This document shows, in pieces, positions 20,858 through 29,923 of a stretch of 64,000 nucleotides of DNA. How positions within the stretch are numbered: position 1 is the stretch's first letter; each line of letters starts with the position of its first letter. This DNA comes from Elioraea thermophila (ex Habib et al. 2022) (GTDB lineage Bacteria; Pseudomonadota; Alphaproteobacteria; Acetobacterales; Acetobacteraceae): NCBI RefSeq assembly GCF_003336755.1, contig NZ_QMDI01000002.1:310001-374000 (forward strand), in the 5' to 3' direction. The notes under the pieces are model-generated. The model was not told where the DNA came from. It made no database searches and saw only the letters and a program-made list of their open reading frames with translations. A program made the translations under genes and the position numbers.

Positions 20858-21742
20858 TCAGGCGGGTTCGGCGACGGAGGCGAGGAGTTCGCGCACCTTG
20901 GCCGCCGCGGTGTGGCCCTTCAGCGCCTCGCGCCAGAGCTGCTCGGCGCACTTCTGATGCAGGCTGATCGCCTCGTCGGCCGCCGTGATCATCGCCACGC
21001 CGGTCTGCACGGCCGGATGGGCGTCGAGCCGGAACGGGTTGATCGCAAGGTTCGCGCGTTCGCGCGAGCGGAAGATCTTGAAGTTGCCGTTCGGCTCGAC
21101 CGAAGCCATCAGGCCGAGCTGGACGCCGATCGGCTCCGCCTCCATCAGGGCGGCGATGTGCTCCACCTCTGCGCGTGCCGCTGCCTTCGCCCGGGCCCGC
21201 GTGCGCTCGGAAACCGGCACCCCGGCGGCAACCCCGCCTTCCAGGAAGCGCTTCAGGGAGGGCACCGAGAGGATGGCGGTGATCGCCGGCTTGCGCGCTT
21301 GGTAGATCTTCTTGCGTGCGGCCAGCACGTTCAGCAGCTGGTCGGACTGCGCGCGCAGCGCGGCCCGGTCGGTGCCGGCCGCTTCGGCCGCCTCGGCATA
21401 GACCTCGGCGAGGGCGGAGTCGAAGGCATCGGTGGTGACGAGATAGGCGACGGGGCCGAAGACCTGCAGGATCTGGTCGCAGGTCTCCTCGATCGCCCTG
21501 ATCCGCTCGTAGTAGAAGGCTGGGCGCGAGATGTACTCGACGCCGATGCCGAGCAGGCTGAGCGGCGAGATTTTCAGCAGCTCGGCCAGGCGCTTGATGG
21601 TGTCGAGCTTGATGACCTCGCCCTTTTCGTAACGATACAGGGCAGCCCGGCTCACGCCCAGCCTGGCTGCGATCTCCTCCGCCCGCAGCCCGGACTCGAG
21701 ACGATACTGACGCAACTGCTGACCGATTTCGGCAAAGCGCAT
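20858..21742 (-). CDS. XRE-family transcriptional regulator
   Basis: 294 residues. The N-terminal Cro/CI helix-turn-helix covers about 5-62: IGQQLRQYRLESGLRAEEIA, then RLGVSRAALYRYEKGEVIKL. The C-terminal part of roughly 230 residues is mostly helical and unlike a standard cupin or peptidase domain; I do not recognise it. It follows the glxR-hyi pair on the same strand but has its own 204-base upstream region with a palindrome (21791-21805) that may be its operator. Candidate targets are itself, glxR-hyi and the acetyltransferase, all by proximity only. Confidence 0.82.
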   Translation of the reverse strand: MRFAEIGQQLRQYRLESGLRAEEIAARLGVSRAALYRYEKGEVIKLDTIKRLAELLKISPLSLLGIGVEYISRPAFYYERIRAIEETCDQILQVFGPVAYLVTTDAFDSALAEVYAEAAEAAGTDRAALRAQSDQLLNVLAARKKIYQARKPAITAILSVPSLKRFLEGGVAAGVPVSERTRARAKAAARAEVEHIAALMEAEPIGVQLGLMASVEPNGNFKIFRSRERANLAINPFRLDAHPAVQTGVAMITAADEAISLHQKCAEQLWREALKGHTAAAKVRELLASVAEPA

Positions 21743-21790
21743 GCAGCCCTCCGCGAGTCCTGTCGCCGGACGTCGATCCTCCTCCCCAAG

Positions 21791-21805
21791 CGAGACGGCG
21801 TCTCG
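21791..21805. promoter_or_regulatory. Palindromic operator candidate upstream of the XRE regulator
   Basis: Perfect inverted repeat CGAGAC-GGC-GTCTCG about 50 bases before the regulator start. XRE dimers commonly bind short palindromes of this kind near their own genes. Confidence 0.4.
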
Positions 21806-21878
21806 TCCAGCGACACATCGTCTTTCGATTCTTTCTTAGCCCTGCGCAAGCACCACCGCAAGAGGAGAGGTCATGCCA

Positions 21879-21901
21879 CGGGACGGGTGGTGCCCGTCCC
21901 G
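21879..21901 (-). terminator. Hairpin terminator after glxR
   Basis: CGGGACGGG (21879-21887) and CCCGTCCCG (21893-21901), a perfect nine-base stem with a five-base loop, 45 bases after the glxR stop. There is no T-run. Confidence 0.45.
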
Positions 21902-21946
21902 TTCCCGCGCGTGCGACAGACGCCGGTGAGCGCGCCCGGACGGCCG

Positions 21947-22831
21947 TCAGCCGCCCGCGGCGACCTCGGTCCCCGCAAGACGCTCGATCGCCTGCACGAT
22001 CGCCGAGTGGTCGAGATCGGCGCCACCCGCCCCGGCCACCGCCGAGAACATCTGCTGCGCCAGGGCCGTGTTGGGCAGGCTTATGCCCATCTCGCGCGCG
22101 GCCTGAAGCGCGATGTTGAGGTCTTTCTGGTGCAGGCGGATGCGGAATCCGGGCGCGAAGCTGCGCTTGATCATCCGTTCCGCATGCACCTCGAGGATGC
22201 GGGAGTTGGCGAAGCCGCCCATGAGCGCCTGCCGCACCTTGGCCGGATCCGCTCCTGCCTTTGCCGCAAAGACAAGGGCTTCCGAGACGGCCTGCAGGTT
22301 CAGCGCGACGATGATCTGGTTCGCCACCTTGCAGGTCTGGCCCGCCCCGTTCTCGCCGACGAGCGTGATGTTCTTGCCCATCGCCTCGAACAGCGGCCTC
22401 GCCCGCTCGAACGCCGCCTCCGGCCCGCCGACCATGATCGTGAGGGTGGCGTTCTTCGCCCCCACCTCGCCGCCGGACACCGGGGCGTCCAGATAGTCGC
22501 AGCCCTTCTCGTTGATCCGACGGGCGAACACCTTGGTCGCGGTCGGGCTGATCGAGGACATGTCGATCACGAGCTTGCCCGGGGACAGCCCCTCGGCCAC
22601 ACCGCGCGGGCCGAACAGCACCTGCTCGACGTCCGGCGTGTCGGGCACCATGGTGATCACCACTTCGGCGGCCTGGGCCACCGCGGCCGCATCGGCGAGC
22701 ACGGTGGCGGCGGCACGGATCTCGTCGGTGAGCGAGGCGCGCTCGGGCACGAAGAGCGCGTGCCCCGCCTTCTTGAGATTGAGCGCCATGGGACGGCCCA
22801 TGATGCCGAGCCCGATGAACCCGACCTTCAT
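21947..22831 (-). CDS. glxR: Tartronate semialdehyde reductase-type 3-hydroxyacid dehydrogenase
   Basis: Member of the beta-hydroxyacid dehydrogenase family; with Hyi it would reduce 2-hydroxy-3-oxopropionate to glycerate. 294 residues. N-terminal Rossmann motif GFIGLGIMGRPMA, substrate motif DAPVSGGEVGA, and the catalytic-lysine region GENGAGQTCKVANQII. It lies 39 bases after hyi on the same strand. L-threonate dehydrogenase (LtnD) belongs to the same family, and otnK-otnC for four-carbon acid catabolism lie at 53.5-55.4 kb, so a role with threonate or erythronate is an alternative. Confidence 0.85.
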   Translation of the reverse strand: MKVGFIGLGIMGRPMALNLKKAGHALFVPERASLTDEIRAAATVLADAAAVAQAAEVVITMVPDTPDVEQVLFGPRGVAEGLSPGKLVIDMSSISPTATKVFARRINEKGCDYLDAPVSGGEVGAKNATLTIMVGGPEAAFERARPLFEAMGKNITLVGENGAGQTCKVANQIIVALNLQAVSEALVFAAKAGADPAKVRQALMGGFANSRILEVHAERMIKRSFAPGFRIRLHQKDLNIALQAAREMGISLPNTALAQQMFSAVAGAGGADLDHSAIVQAIERLAGTEVAAGG

Positions 22832-22870
22832 CTGTCTCCCCTCTCCTTCCTCTCGCCTGGTCGCGCGGTC

Positions 22871-23650
22871 TCAGCCCTTGTAGGGGGCGAACCAGCCGAG
22901 GCCCGCCTCGGTGTCGCCCTTCGGGCGGTATTCGCAGCCGATCCAGCCCCCGTACCCCATCCGGTCGATCGCCTCGAACAGGAAGGGGTAGTTGATCTCG
23001 CCGGTGCCCGGCTCGTGCCGCCCCGGCGTGTCGGCGACCTGCATGTGGGCGATCAGCGGCAGGTGTTTCTCGATCGCCGGCGTCAGGTCGCCCTGCATCA
23101 CCTGGCGGTGATAGATGTCGAACTGCAGCTTGAGGTTGGGAGCACCCACCTCGGCGATGATCGCCGCCGCCTCCTCCGTGTGGTTGAGGAAGTAGCCCGG
23201 GATGTCGCGGGTGTTGATCGGCTCGATCAGCACGGTCACCCCGGTCTTGGCCGCCATCGCCGCCGCCTCGCGCAGATTGGCGACATAGGTTTCGCGCATC
23301 GCCGCGCGATCGACACCCTCCGGCACGAGCCCGGCCATGGCGTGGATCTGCCGGCAGCCCAGGGCATCGGCGTATTCGAGCGCCTTGGCGACCCCGGCGA
23401 GGAACTCCTGCTCGCGCCCCGGGATGGCGGCGATGCCGCGCTCGCCCTTCGCCCAGTCGCCGGGCACGGTGTTGAACAGCACGACCTCCACCCCGGAGGC
23501 GCGCACCGCCTGCGTCACCTCGCCGGCCGAGTAATCGTAGGGAAACAGGAATTCGACCGCACGGAACCCTGCCGCCGCGGCCCGCGCGAAGCGCTCGAGG
23601 AACGGCGAGTCGGTGAACATCATCGAGAGGTTGGCGGCGAATTTCGGCAT
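22871..23650 (-). CDS. hyi: Hydroxypyruvate isomerase / 2-oxo-tetronate isomerase family
   Basis: Xylose-isomerase-like TIM barrel, 259 residues, matching Hyi/OtnI in length. Conserved parts: MPKFAANLSMMF at the start, FLFPYD, LIEPINTRDIPGYFL (metal and base residues), LKLQFDIYH, HMQVADTPGRHEPGTGEI and the end GCEYRPKG. Hyi converts hydroxypyruvate to tartronate semialdehyde; the closely related OtnI isomerises 2-oxo-tetronate. The pair with glxR favours hydroxypyruvate or glyoxylate metabolism; otnK-otnC elsewhere in the window keep the OtnI role open. Confidence 0.88.
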   Translation of the reverse strand: MPKFAANLSMMFTDSPFLERFARAAAAGFRAVEFLFPYDYSAGEVTQAVRASGVEVVLFNTVPGDWAKGERGIAAIPGREQEFLAGVAKALEYADALGCRQIHAMAGLVPEGVDRAAMRETYVANLREAAAMAAKTGVTVLIEPINTRDIPGYFLNHTEEAAAIIAEVGAPNLKLQFDIYHRQVMQGDLTPAIEKHLPLIAHMQVADTPGRHEPGTGEINYPFLFEAIDRMGYGGWIGCEYRPKGDTEAGLGWFAPYKG

Positions 23651-23849
23651 CGGCTCCTCCGCGGCTGGCGCACGGCCGGCGACCTCTGCCCCCCATAGCC
23701 GGCGCGACGCGGCCGATCGGCGCTGACCATGCGGCGGCTGGGCCCCGGCTGACGAAGGGGAAGAGGGCAAGGCGGGTCGGACGTGGCGCGACGTTGTCTC
23801 CCACCGCCCGACCCCGCCCGTCAACCGGGGCCCCTTCCGGACCGTCACC

Positions 23850-23875
23850 GTGAGGCCTACCGTCGGCGGCCTCAC
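23850..23875. promoter_or_regulatory. Inverted repeat just before the gamma-glutamyltransferase gene
   Basis: GTGAGGCC (23850-23857) and GGCCTCAC (23868-23875), perfect eight-base arms with a ten-base spacer. It ends a few bases before the ribosome-binding site, so it could be a repressor operator or an RNA hairpin affecting translation. Confidence 0.45.
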
Positions 23876-23890
23876 CCGGAAGGAGCCGCG

Positions 23891-25693
23891 ATGACCGCCT
23901 GGTCCCCCGAGTTCACCACCCGCCCCGAACTCCTCGGCACGTTCGGCATGTGCGCCTCGACGCACTGGATCGCCTCCGCCGTCGCCATGGGCGTGCTGGA
24001 GAAGGGGGGCAACGCCTTCGATGCCGCCGTCACCGCGGGTTTCGTGCTTCAGGTGGTGGAACCGCACCTGAACGGGCCGGGGGGCGAGGTGCCGCTCATC
24101 GTGTGGGAGGCGAAGCCGAGGCGCGCCCGCGTGCTGTGCGGTCAGGGGCCGGCGCCGGCGGCGGCGACGATCGCGCACTACCGCGACGCACTCGGGCTCG
24201 ATCTCGTCCCCGGCACGGGGCTGCTCGCCGCCTGCGTGCCCGGCGCTTTCGACGCCTGGATGCTGCTCCTGCGCGATCTCGGCACCATCGGCCCTGCCGA
24301 GGCGCTCGCCCCGGCGATCGCCTACGCCCGCGACGGCATTCCCGTGCTGCCACGGATCAGCGCCACCATCGCCTCCGTCGAGCCGTTGTTCCGGCAGGAG
24401 TGGCCGACCTCGGCCGCCCTCTTCCTGCCGAACGGTTCGGTGCCCGCCCCCGGCACGCTGTTGCGCAATCCGGCCCTCGCCGCGACCTACGAGCGGATCG
24501 CCCGCGAAGCGGAAGCGGAAGGGGGGAGCCGGGAGGAGCGGATCGACCGTGCCCGCCGAGTGTGGGCGGAAGGCTTCGTCGCCGAGGCGATCGACCGTTT
24601 CGTGCAGGAGACGGAGGCCTTCGACACCTCGGGGCGGCGCAACCGCGGCGTGCTGACGGCCGACGACCTGGCGCGCTACCGCGCCCATTGGGAGGAGCCG
24701 CTCGCCTTCGATTACGCGGGCGTGACGGTGCTGAAATGCGGCCCCTGGACCCAGGGCCCGGTGCAGCTGCAAACCCTCGCCTTGCTCGCCGGCTTCGACC
24801 TGGATGCTCTCGACCCCTGTTCGGCCGACTTCGTCCATCTCGTCGTCGAGGCGGAGAAGCTCGCCTTCGCCGACCGCGAGGCCTGGTACGGCGACCCCGC
24901 CTTCGTCGATGTGCCGCTCGCCCACCTCCTCTCGCCTGCCTACAACGAGTCGCGGCGCGCGTTGATCGGCAAGGAGGCGTCCTACGCGCTGCGCCCGGGC
25001 TCCGTGCCCGGCCGGACCACGCCCTGGGTCGACCATGAAGCGGCGTCCCGGGCGCTTGCCCCGCTCGAGGCCGCGGCCGGAGAGCCCACACTGGCCCGGC
25101 TCGGCGCCGTGGGGGGAGACACCTGCCATCTCGACGTAATCGACCGCTGGGGAAACATGGTTTCCGCCACCCCTTCGGGCGGCTGGCTACAGTCCTCCCC
25201 CGCGATCCCGGCCTTGGGCTTCCCGCTGGGAACGCGGGCGCAGATGTTCTGGCTGCGCGACGATCACCCCAACGGGCTCGCGCCCGGCAAGCGCCCGCGC
25301 AGCACGCTCTCGCCCTCGCTCGCGCTGAAGGACGGCGAGGGCTGGATGGCCTACGGTACGCCGGGGGGCGACCAGCAGGACCAGTGGAGCGTGGTGATGC
25401 TCTTGCGCATGTTGCACCACGGGCTCTCGATCCAGCAGGCGATCGATGCGCCAGCGTTTCATTCTCGGCACTGGCCGTCCTCGTTCTGGCCACGCGCGGC
25501 GCAACCGGGGCGAATCCTGGTCGAGGAGCGGTTCGGGCCGGAGACGATCGCAGCACTGCGCGCGCGCGGCCACGACGTGGTGGTGGGCCCGCCCTGGAGC
25601 GAGGGCCGCCTCTCGGCGGCACGCCGTGAGGGCGGCGTGCTCAAGGGGGGCGCCAACCCGCGCGGCATGCAAGGCTATGCGGTCGGCCGCTGA
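23891..25693 (+). CDS. Gamma-glutamyltransferase (Ntn-hydrolase) family protein
   Basis: 600 residues. Autocatalytic cleavage is expected before Thr411 in GGDTCHLDVIDRWGNMVSAT, the nucleophile motif of the family, followed by the oxyanion region LSPSLAL and YGTPGG. The large-subunit part starts GMCASTHWIASAVAMGVLEKGGNAFDAAV. There is no signal peptide, so unlike classical periplasmic GGT it should be cytoplasmic and may act on other N-acyl or lactam substrates. GGAAGGAG precedes ATG 23891 by five bases. It is divergent from hyi-glxR, with an inverted repeat in the shared region. Confidence 0.88.
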   Translation: MTAWSPEFTTRPELLGTFGMCASTHWIASAVAMGVLEKGGNAFDAAVTAGFVLQVVEPHLNGPGGEVPLIVWEAKPRRARVLCGQGPAPAAATIAHYRDALGLDLVPGTGLLAACVPGAFDAWMLLLRDLGTIGPAEALAPAIAYARDGIPVLPRISATIASVEPLFRQEWPTSAALFLPNGSVPAPGTLLRNPALAATYERIAREAEAEGGSREERIDRARRVWAEGFVAEAIDRFVQETEAFDTSGRRNRGVLTADDLARYRAHWEEPLAFDYAGVTVLKCGPWTQGPVQLQTLALLAGFDLDALDPCSADFVHLVVEAEKLAFADREAWYGDPAFVDVPLAHLLSPAYNESRRALIGKEASYALRPGSVPGRTTPWVDHEAASRALAPLEAAAGEPTLARLGAVGGDTCHLDVIDRWGNMVSATPSGGWLQSSPAIPALGFPLGTRAQMFWLRDDHPNGLAPGKRPRSTLSPSLALKDGEGWMAYGTPGGDQQDQWSVVMLLRMLHHGLSIQQAIDAPAFHSRHWPSSFWPRAAQPGRILVEERFGPETIAALRARGHDVVVGPPWSEGRLSAARREGGVLKGGANPRGMQGYAVGR

Positions 25694-25714
25694 GCCGACG
25701 CATTGGCAGCACCG

Positions 25715-27352
25715 TCACCCCGCCGCTTCGAGCGATCGCTCGATCGCCTCGAGGAGCTGGCGGAAGGTGAACGGCTTGGCGAGGAAGCGAAGGTCGGCGT
25801 CGGGAAGGCCTTCGCGCGCGGCACTTTCGGCATAGCCCGAGACGAGGATGACGGGCACCCTCGGGTGCAGCGCACGCACGGCGCGCACCACCTCCGCCCC
25901 GTCCATGCCGGGCAGGACGAAGTCGGTGACCACCACGCGCGGCGGCTCGGGCTCGCGCGCGAGCAGCTGCAACGCGATATCGCCCGTGGGTGCCACCAGC
26001 ACGCGCCAGCCCGCGTTCTCCAGCGCGCGCACGGTGAGGCGACGAACCCCCTCCTCGTCTTCCACCAGAAGCACGGTGCCGCGCTCGCCGGCCGCGCTGC
26101 CGGCGGCCGCCTCCGGTGGTTGCGGAAGCGAGACGTGGCGCACGCTCGCCGGCCGAGGTGTCTCGGGCGCGGCCGGCGCGTCCTCACCGCTGGCGATCGG
26201 CAGGTAGATGCGGAAGGTCGTACCCTCCCCTTGCTTGCTGTCGACCGCGATGAAGCCGCCCGTCTGGCGCACGATGCCATAGACCGTGGCAAGGCCAAGG
26301 CCGGTGCCGCCGCTGTCCTTCTTGGTGGTGAAGAACGGCTCGAACAGCCGCGGCAGCACGTCCGGCGGAATGCCGATGCCGTTGTCCGCCACCTCGACCA
26401 CCGCGTACCGCCCCGGCGGAATGACCTCCTGACCGCGGACCATCGGTCGGTACACGGTGAGGGTTGCCGTGCGCACCGCGAGCGCCCCCCCCTGCGGCAT
26501 GGCGTCGCGCGCATTCAGCGCGAGATTGACGATCACTTGGTCGAACTGGACGGGATCGACGCGGACGAATGGGCCCGGGCGGTCGAGATCGAGCTCCAGC
26601 ACCACGCGGTGGCCGAGCAGGCGGCGCAGCAGCGAGGCCACGTCCTCGATCGCTTCGGCGAGCCGAAGCACCCTCGGCTGCAGCGTCTGGCGCCGACTGA
26701 AGGCGAGGAGTTGGCGCACGAGTGCGGCGCCGCGTTCGGCGCTGCGCCGGATGTGCAGGAGGTCGGCCTCGGTCGCCTCATCCAGCGGGCGGCGAGCGAG
26801 GCAGAAATCCGTCGCGGCGATGATGGTCGTGAGGAGGTTGTTGAAGTCGTGCGCGATGCCGCCGGCCAGCTGACCGACGGCCTGCATCTTCTGGTTCTGC
26901 GCAAGCTGGGTCTCGATGACGCGGTGGCGGGTGATGTCGGTCATGCGCACCACCGCGCCGCAGATCGAGCCATCGTCTTCGGCGAGCGGACTGATCGCAA
27001 CCATCGCCACCGAACAGCCGAGGGCGGCGCCGTCGGCGCCGCGCCGTTCCGCCAGCCTCAGTTCGAGACCGAGCCGAGGCCCGAGGCCCCCGCACGCCCG
27101 CGCCGTCTCCGTCTCCAACTTGGCGCGATCCTCGGGATGGAAGAGCTCGGCCAGGGCCGTGCCGGGCGGGGGCGGCGCACCGACGTGACCGGCCAAGGCG
27201 TACGCCGCCCGATTTGCGAGCAGGATCCTGCCGGCACGATCGACGATGGCAATCCCCATCGGCGAGTCCTCGAACAGGAGACGCCATCCCCCGCCATCGG
27301 AACCCACGAGACGCGCGATCAGCCCAACCCGACCGCCGCCCTCAGCCGGCAT
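25715..27352 (-). CDS. cckA: Hybrid histidine kinase, CckA-like, without membrane segments
   Basis: Kinase/phosphatase at the top of the CtrA phosphorelay. 545 residues: one PAS domain (about 22-148), HisKA with [11 protein letters not shown] (H168), HATPase with N280 and DNGIGIP (323-329), and a C-terminal receiver with [22 protein letters not shown] and phospho-acceptor D477 in [12 protein letters not shown]. The HDFNNLL box plus fused receiver is the CckA signature, and flhB is the usual neighbour. Oddly the N-terminus has no transmembrane helices, while Caulobacter CckA has two plus two PAS domains. The ATG overlaps flhB by 11 bases, so a longer start is limited. Confidence 0.85.
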   Translation of the reverse strand: MPAEGGGRVGLIARLVGSDGGGWRLLFEDSPMGIAIVDRAGRILLANRAAYALAGHVGAPPPPGTALAELFHPEDRAKLETETARACGGLGPRLGLELRLAERRGADGAALGCSVAMVAISPLAEDDGSICGAVVRMTDITRHRVIETQLAQNQKMQAVGQLAGGIAHDFNNLLTTIIAATDFCLARRPLDEATEADLLHIRRSAERGAALVRQLLAFSRRQTLQPRVLRLAEAIEDVASLLRRLLGHRVVLELDLDRPGPFVRVDPVQFDQVIVNLALNARDAMPQGGALAVRTATLTVYRPMVRGQEVIPPGRYAVVEVADNGIGIPPDVLPRLFEPFFTTKKDSGGTGLGLATVYGIVRQTGGFIAVDSKQGEGTTFRIYLPIASGEDAPAAPETPRPASVRHVSLPQPPEAAAGSAAGERGTVLLVEDEEGVRRLTVRALENAGWRVLVAPTGDIALQLLAREPEPPRVVVTDFVLPGMDGAEVVRAVRALHPRVPVILVSGYAESAAREGLPDADLRFLAKPFTFRQLLEAIERSLEAAG

Positions 27353-28418
27353 GGCGCGACACGAGCCCCTTCATGCGCCAGACATACGCGATGATCTCGG
27401 CCACCGCCGCATAGTGCTCCTCCGGGATCTCGCGATCGAGCTCCACCGTGTAGAGGGCGCGCGCGAGCGGCGGGTTGGAGACGATCGGCACCCGGTTCTC
27501 CTCGGCGACCGCGCGAATGCGGGCCGCCAAGTGATCGACGCCCTTGGCGACGACCTTGGGCGCGGCTTGGCTGACGCGGTCATATTTCAACGCCACCGCA
27601 TAGTGGGTCGGGTTGGTCACCACCACCGTCGCCTGCGGCACCGCCGCGAGCATCCGTTTGCGCGCGCGCTCGGCCCGGATGCGCTTCAGTCGCGCCTTCA
27701 CCTCTGGGTCGCCGTCGCTCTGCCTGAGCTCCTCCTTGATGTCCTGGCGCGACATCCGCAGCCGCTCGATGTGTCGGTATCGTGCCCAGAGCAGATCGAG
27801 GGCACCCACGACCGCAAGGGCAGCGAGCAGCACCACGACGAGCTTGAGCGAATCGGCGGCGAGCAGGCGAAGGAGGGGCCCCACGTCCAGCCCGACCGCG
27901 CGCGCGTAGCGCGACGGAGCATCCCACAAGACGAAGGCGGCGACCGCCGAGAGCACGACGAGCTTCGCCAGGCTCTTGACGAACTCCATCAGGTTTTCCG
28001 GCGAGACGAGCCGCTTCGCGCCCGCGAGTGGGCTGATCTTGGAGAGTTTGGGAGCAAGCGGTTTGGCCGAGACGAGAAAACCGGTCTGCAGCACGGTGGC
28101 AGCGGCGCCGGCAAGCAACGCCAGCAGGGCGACGCCGAGCACGACAAACAGCGATCCCGTGGCGGCGGCCTCGAGCGCGGGACCGAACAGGCCAGCGTCG
28201 ATCGCGTGCGGCCGCTCGATGAGAGGCTGCAGAGCGGCGAACAGGGAACCGGCGGCGGACGGAACGACGAGGGCGAGCCCGACCGTTGCCCCGGCGAGGG
28301 CGGCCGCGGTTGCGACGTCCTTCGAGACGGCGACCTGACCTTCCTCGCGCGCCTTTTCGAGCCGCCGCGGTGTCGGCGCCTCTGTCCGCTCGCCGGAGGG
28401 TTCGTGGTCTTCCGCCAT
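27342..28418 (-). CDS. flhB: Flagellar export-gate switch protein FlhB
   Basis: Inner-membrane component of the flagellar type III export apparatus that sets substrate specificity. 358 residues with the N-terminal SGERTEAPTPRRLEKAREEGQVAVSKD box, four transmembrane helices and a cytoplasmic domain with the self-cleaving NPTH site (269-272, TNPTHYAVAL). It lies six bases after fliR and overlaps cckA. Confidence 0.96.
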   Translation of the reverse strand: MAEDHEPSGERTEAPTPRRLEKAREEGQVAVSKDVATAAALAGATVGLALVVPSAAGSLFAALQPLIERPHAIDAGLFGPALEAAATGSLFVVLGVALLALLAGAAATVLQTGFLVSAKPLAPKLSKISPLAGAKRLVSPENLMEFVKSLAKLVVLSAVAAFVLWDAPSRYARAVGLDVGPLLRLLAADSLKLVVVLLAALAVVGALDLLWARYRHIERLRMSRQDIKEELRQSDGDPEVKARLKRIRAERARKRMLAAVPQATVVVTNPTHYAVALKYDRVSQAAPKVVAKGVDHLAARIRAVAEENRVPIVSNPPLARALYTVELDREIPEEHYAAVAEIIAYVWRMKGLVSRHAG

Positions 28419-28424
28419 GGCGGA

Positions 28425-29204
28425 TCACAGCCCCGGCAGGCCGCCAAGCAGCCCCCGCACGGCCTCGAGCCACACCCCTGTCATCGTGCCCGCGAGCGCG
28501 GCGAGCAGAGCAAGCCCGCCGGCCAGCTGCAGCGGCAAGGCGACGAAATAGACCTGCATCTGCGGCACCAGCCGTGACAGCAAGCCGAGCGCGAGCTGAA
28601 ACACCACGGAGGCGAGCACGAAGGGCCCGGCGAGCGCAAAGGCGAGCGCGATGGAGGACGCCGTGGCGGCGACCACGCTCTCCACCGCCGCCTCCGTCGG
28701 AACGACCCCGCCGGCCGGGAAGAGGCGATAGGATCCGCCCAGGGCCGCGATCGGCACCACGTGCAGCCCGGTCGCGAACAGCACCACGATCCCACCGAGG
28801 CCGATCAGCCGCGACAGCGCCGTGCCCGTCGGGCCGAAGGACGGGTCGAACAGCATCGCGCTGGAAAGCCCGAGCAGGAGGCCGAGGTACTGCGCCGCCA
28901 TGGCGAGCGAGAGGACGGCAATGCGCGCAAGCAGCCCCAGCCACAGCCCAACGAGGCATTCACCGACCACCAGGCGCATGGCTTGCGCGACCGTGTCGGC
29001 TGGTGGGGGCAGCGCCTGCACCAGGGGAGGCCAGAGCAGGGCGGAGATGGCGAGGGCGAGCGCCACCTTCACCGTCACCGGCAACTCGGGTTCGCCTAGA
29101 CCGGGCAGCAGCGCGATCGCTGTCCCGACGCGACAGACGACGAGCAGGAACGAAAACGTCCAGGCAGGCAGCAAGTCCGGCAGCGGCAGCCCCTCCGTCA
29201 CCAC
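28425..29204 (-). CDS. fliR: Flagellar export protein FliR
   Basis: Integral membrane part of the export gate with FliP and FliQ. 259 residues, about six hydrophobic segments; typical stretches are FSFLLVVCRVGTAIALLPG near the start, GLLLGLSSAMLFDPSFGP and LSRLVPQMQVYFVALPLQL. The start is GTG (29204), three bases after fliQ. The order fliQ-fliR-flhB is the classic one. Confidence 0.95.
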   Translation of the reverse strand: MVTEGLPLPDLLPAWTFSFLLVVCRVGTAIALLPGLGEPELPVTVKVALALAISALLWPPLVQALPPPADTVAQAMRLVVGECLVGLWLGLLARIAVLSLAMAAQYLGLLLGLSSAMLFDPSFGPTGTALSRLIGLGGIVVLFATGLHVVPIAALGGSYRLFPAGGVVPTEAAVESVVAATASSIALAFALAGPFVLASVVFQLALGLLSRLVPQMQVYFVALPLQLAGGLALLAALAGTMTGVWLEAVRGLLGGLPGL

Positions 29205-29207
29205 CGC

Positions 29208-29480
29208 TCACCCCCCGCCGACGGCAACGATGCGATCGAACAACAATCGGGCGAAATCGCCCAGCGTGCGGCCGAGAAACGGAGCCACCAGCGCGGCGAC
29301 CCCCGCCACGGCCAGCAGTTTCGGCACGAAGATCAGCGAGGCCTCATTCACCTGGGTGAGTGCCTGCAGGAGCGAGACGACGAGCCCGACCACGAGCGCG
29401 GTCAGCATTAGCGGCCCGCCGACCAGCAGCGTCACGGCAAGGCTTTCGCGGATCAGCAGGATCGCGTCGCTATCGGTCAT
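29208..29480 (-). CDS. fliQ: Flagellar export protein FliQ
   Basis: Small two-helix membrane protein of the export gate, 90 residues (normal). Sequence features: LLIRESLAVTLLVGGPLMLTALVVGLVVSL... continues into LQALTQVNEASLIFVPKL, the conserved family box, and a second helix from about 56. It lies 108 bases after fliE and is coupled to fliR. Confidence 0.95.
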   Translation of the reverse strand: MTDSDAILLIRESLAVTLLVGGPLMLTALVVGLVVSLLQALTQVNEASLIFVPKLLAVAGVAALVAPFLGRTLGDFARLLFDRIVAVGGG

Positions 29481-29588
29481 CCGCGCCCCTCCTGGGCTCT
29501 CTCTCGTTCCTCGACCGCACGGCGAACGAACCGATCGTGACCTGGCGCGCAGCGGTCAGCCGAAGGGTGACCCGTGCGCCGGCCACAG

Positions 29589-29906
29589 TCAGATCGGCAT
29601 CCGCATCACCTCCTGATAGGCCTGGATGACGCGGTCACGGATCGCGACGGTTGTCTGCAGCGCCAACTCCGCCCGTGCCACGGCCGTCACGACGTCGGTG
29701 ATGTCCGCCGCACCGGCCACCGCCTGCATCGCTTTCGCATCGGCCTCCTTCACGCTGCGCACGGTGGCCGCAAGCGCGTTCTCGAGCACTTGGCCGAACC
29801 CGACCGCCTCCGGCCCTGGAACCGGCGTAGCGCCGGTCTCGCCGGTGGCGGCAGATGCCGCCGCCGCGTAGCGCGCGGCGGCTGCGGCGGTGCTCACCGT
29901 TGCCAT
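29589..29906 (-). CDS. fliE: Flagellar hook-basal body protein FliE
   Basis: Adaptor between the MS ring and the proximal rod. 105 residues. The Ala-rich N-terminus (1-35) is variable; the conserved part is FGQVLENALAATVRSVKEAD, then VVTAVARAELALQTTVAIRD, ending VIQAYQEVMRMPI, which is the standard FliE end. Located 17 bases after flgC in the rod-gene set flgB-flgC-fliE. Confidence 0.93.
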   Translation of the reverse strand: MATVSTAAAAARYAAAASAATGETGATPVPGPEAVGFGQVLENALAATVRSVKEADAKAMQAVAGAADITDVVTAVARAELALQTTVAIRDRVIQAYQEVMRMPI

Positions 29907-29923
29907 CGCCAGCCCTCCGGCGG

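Noticed and set aside
17840-23698. An uninterrupted plus-strand frame of nearly 2,000 codons
   Set aside because: It runs out of frame or antisense over the ATPase-DUF4435, acetyltransferase, XRE, glxR and hyi genes. Its product is Arg/Pro/Ala-rich without domains, as expected for stop-poor GC-rich DNA.
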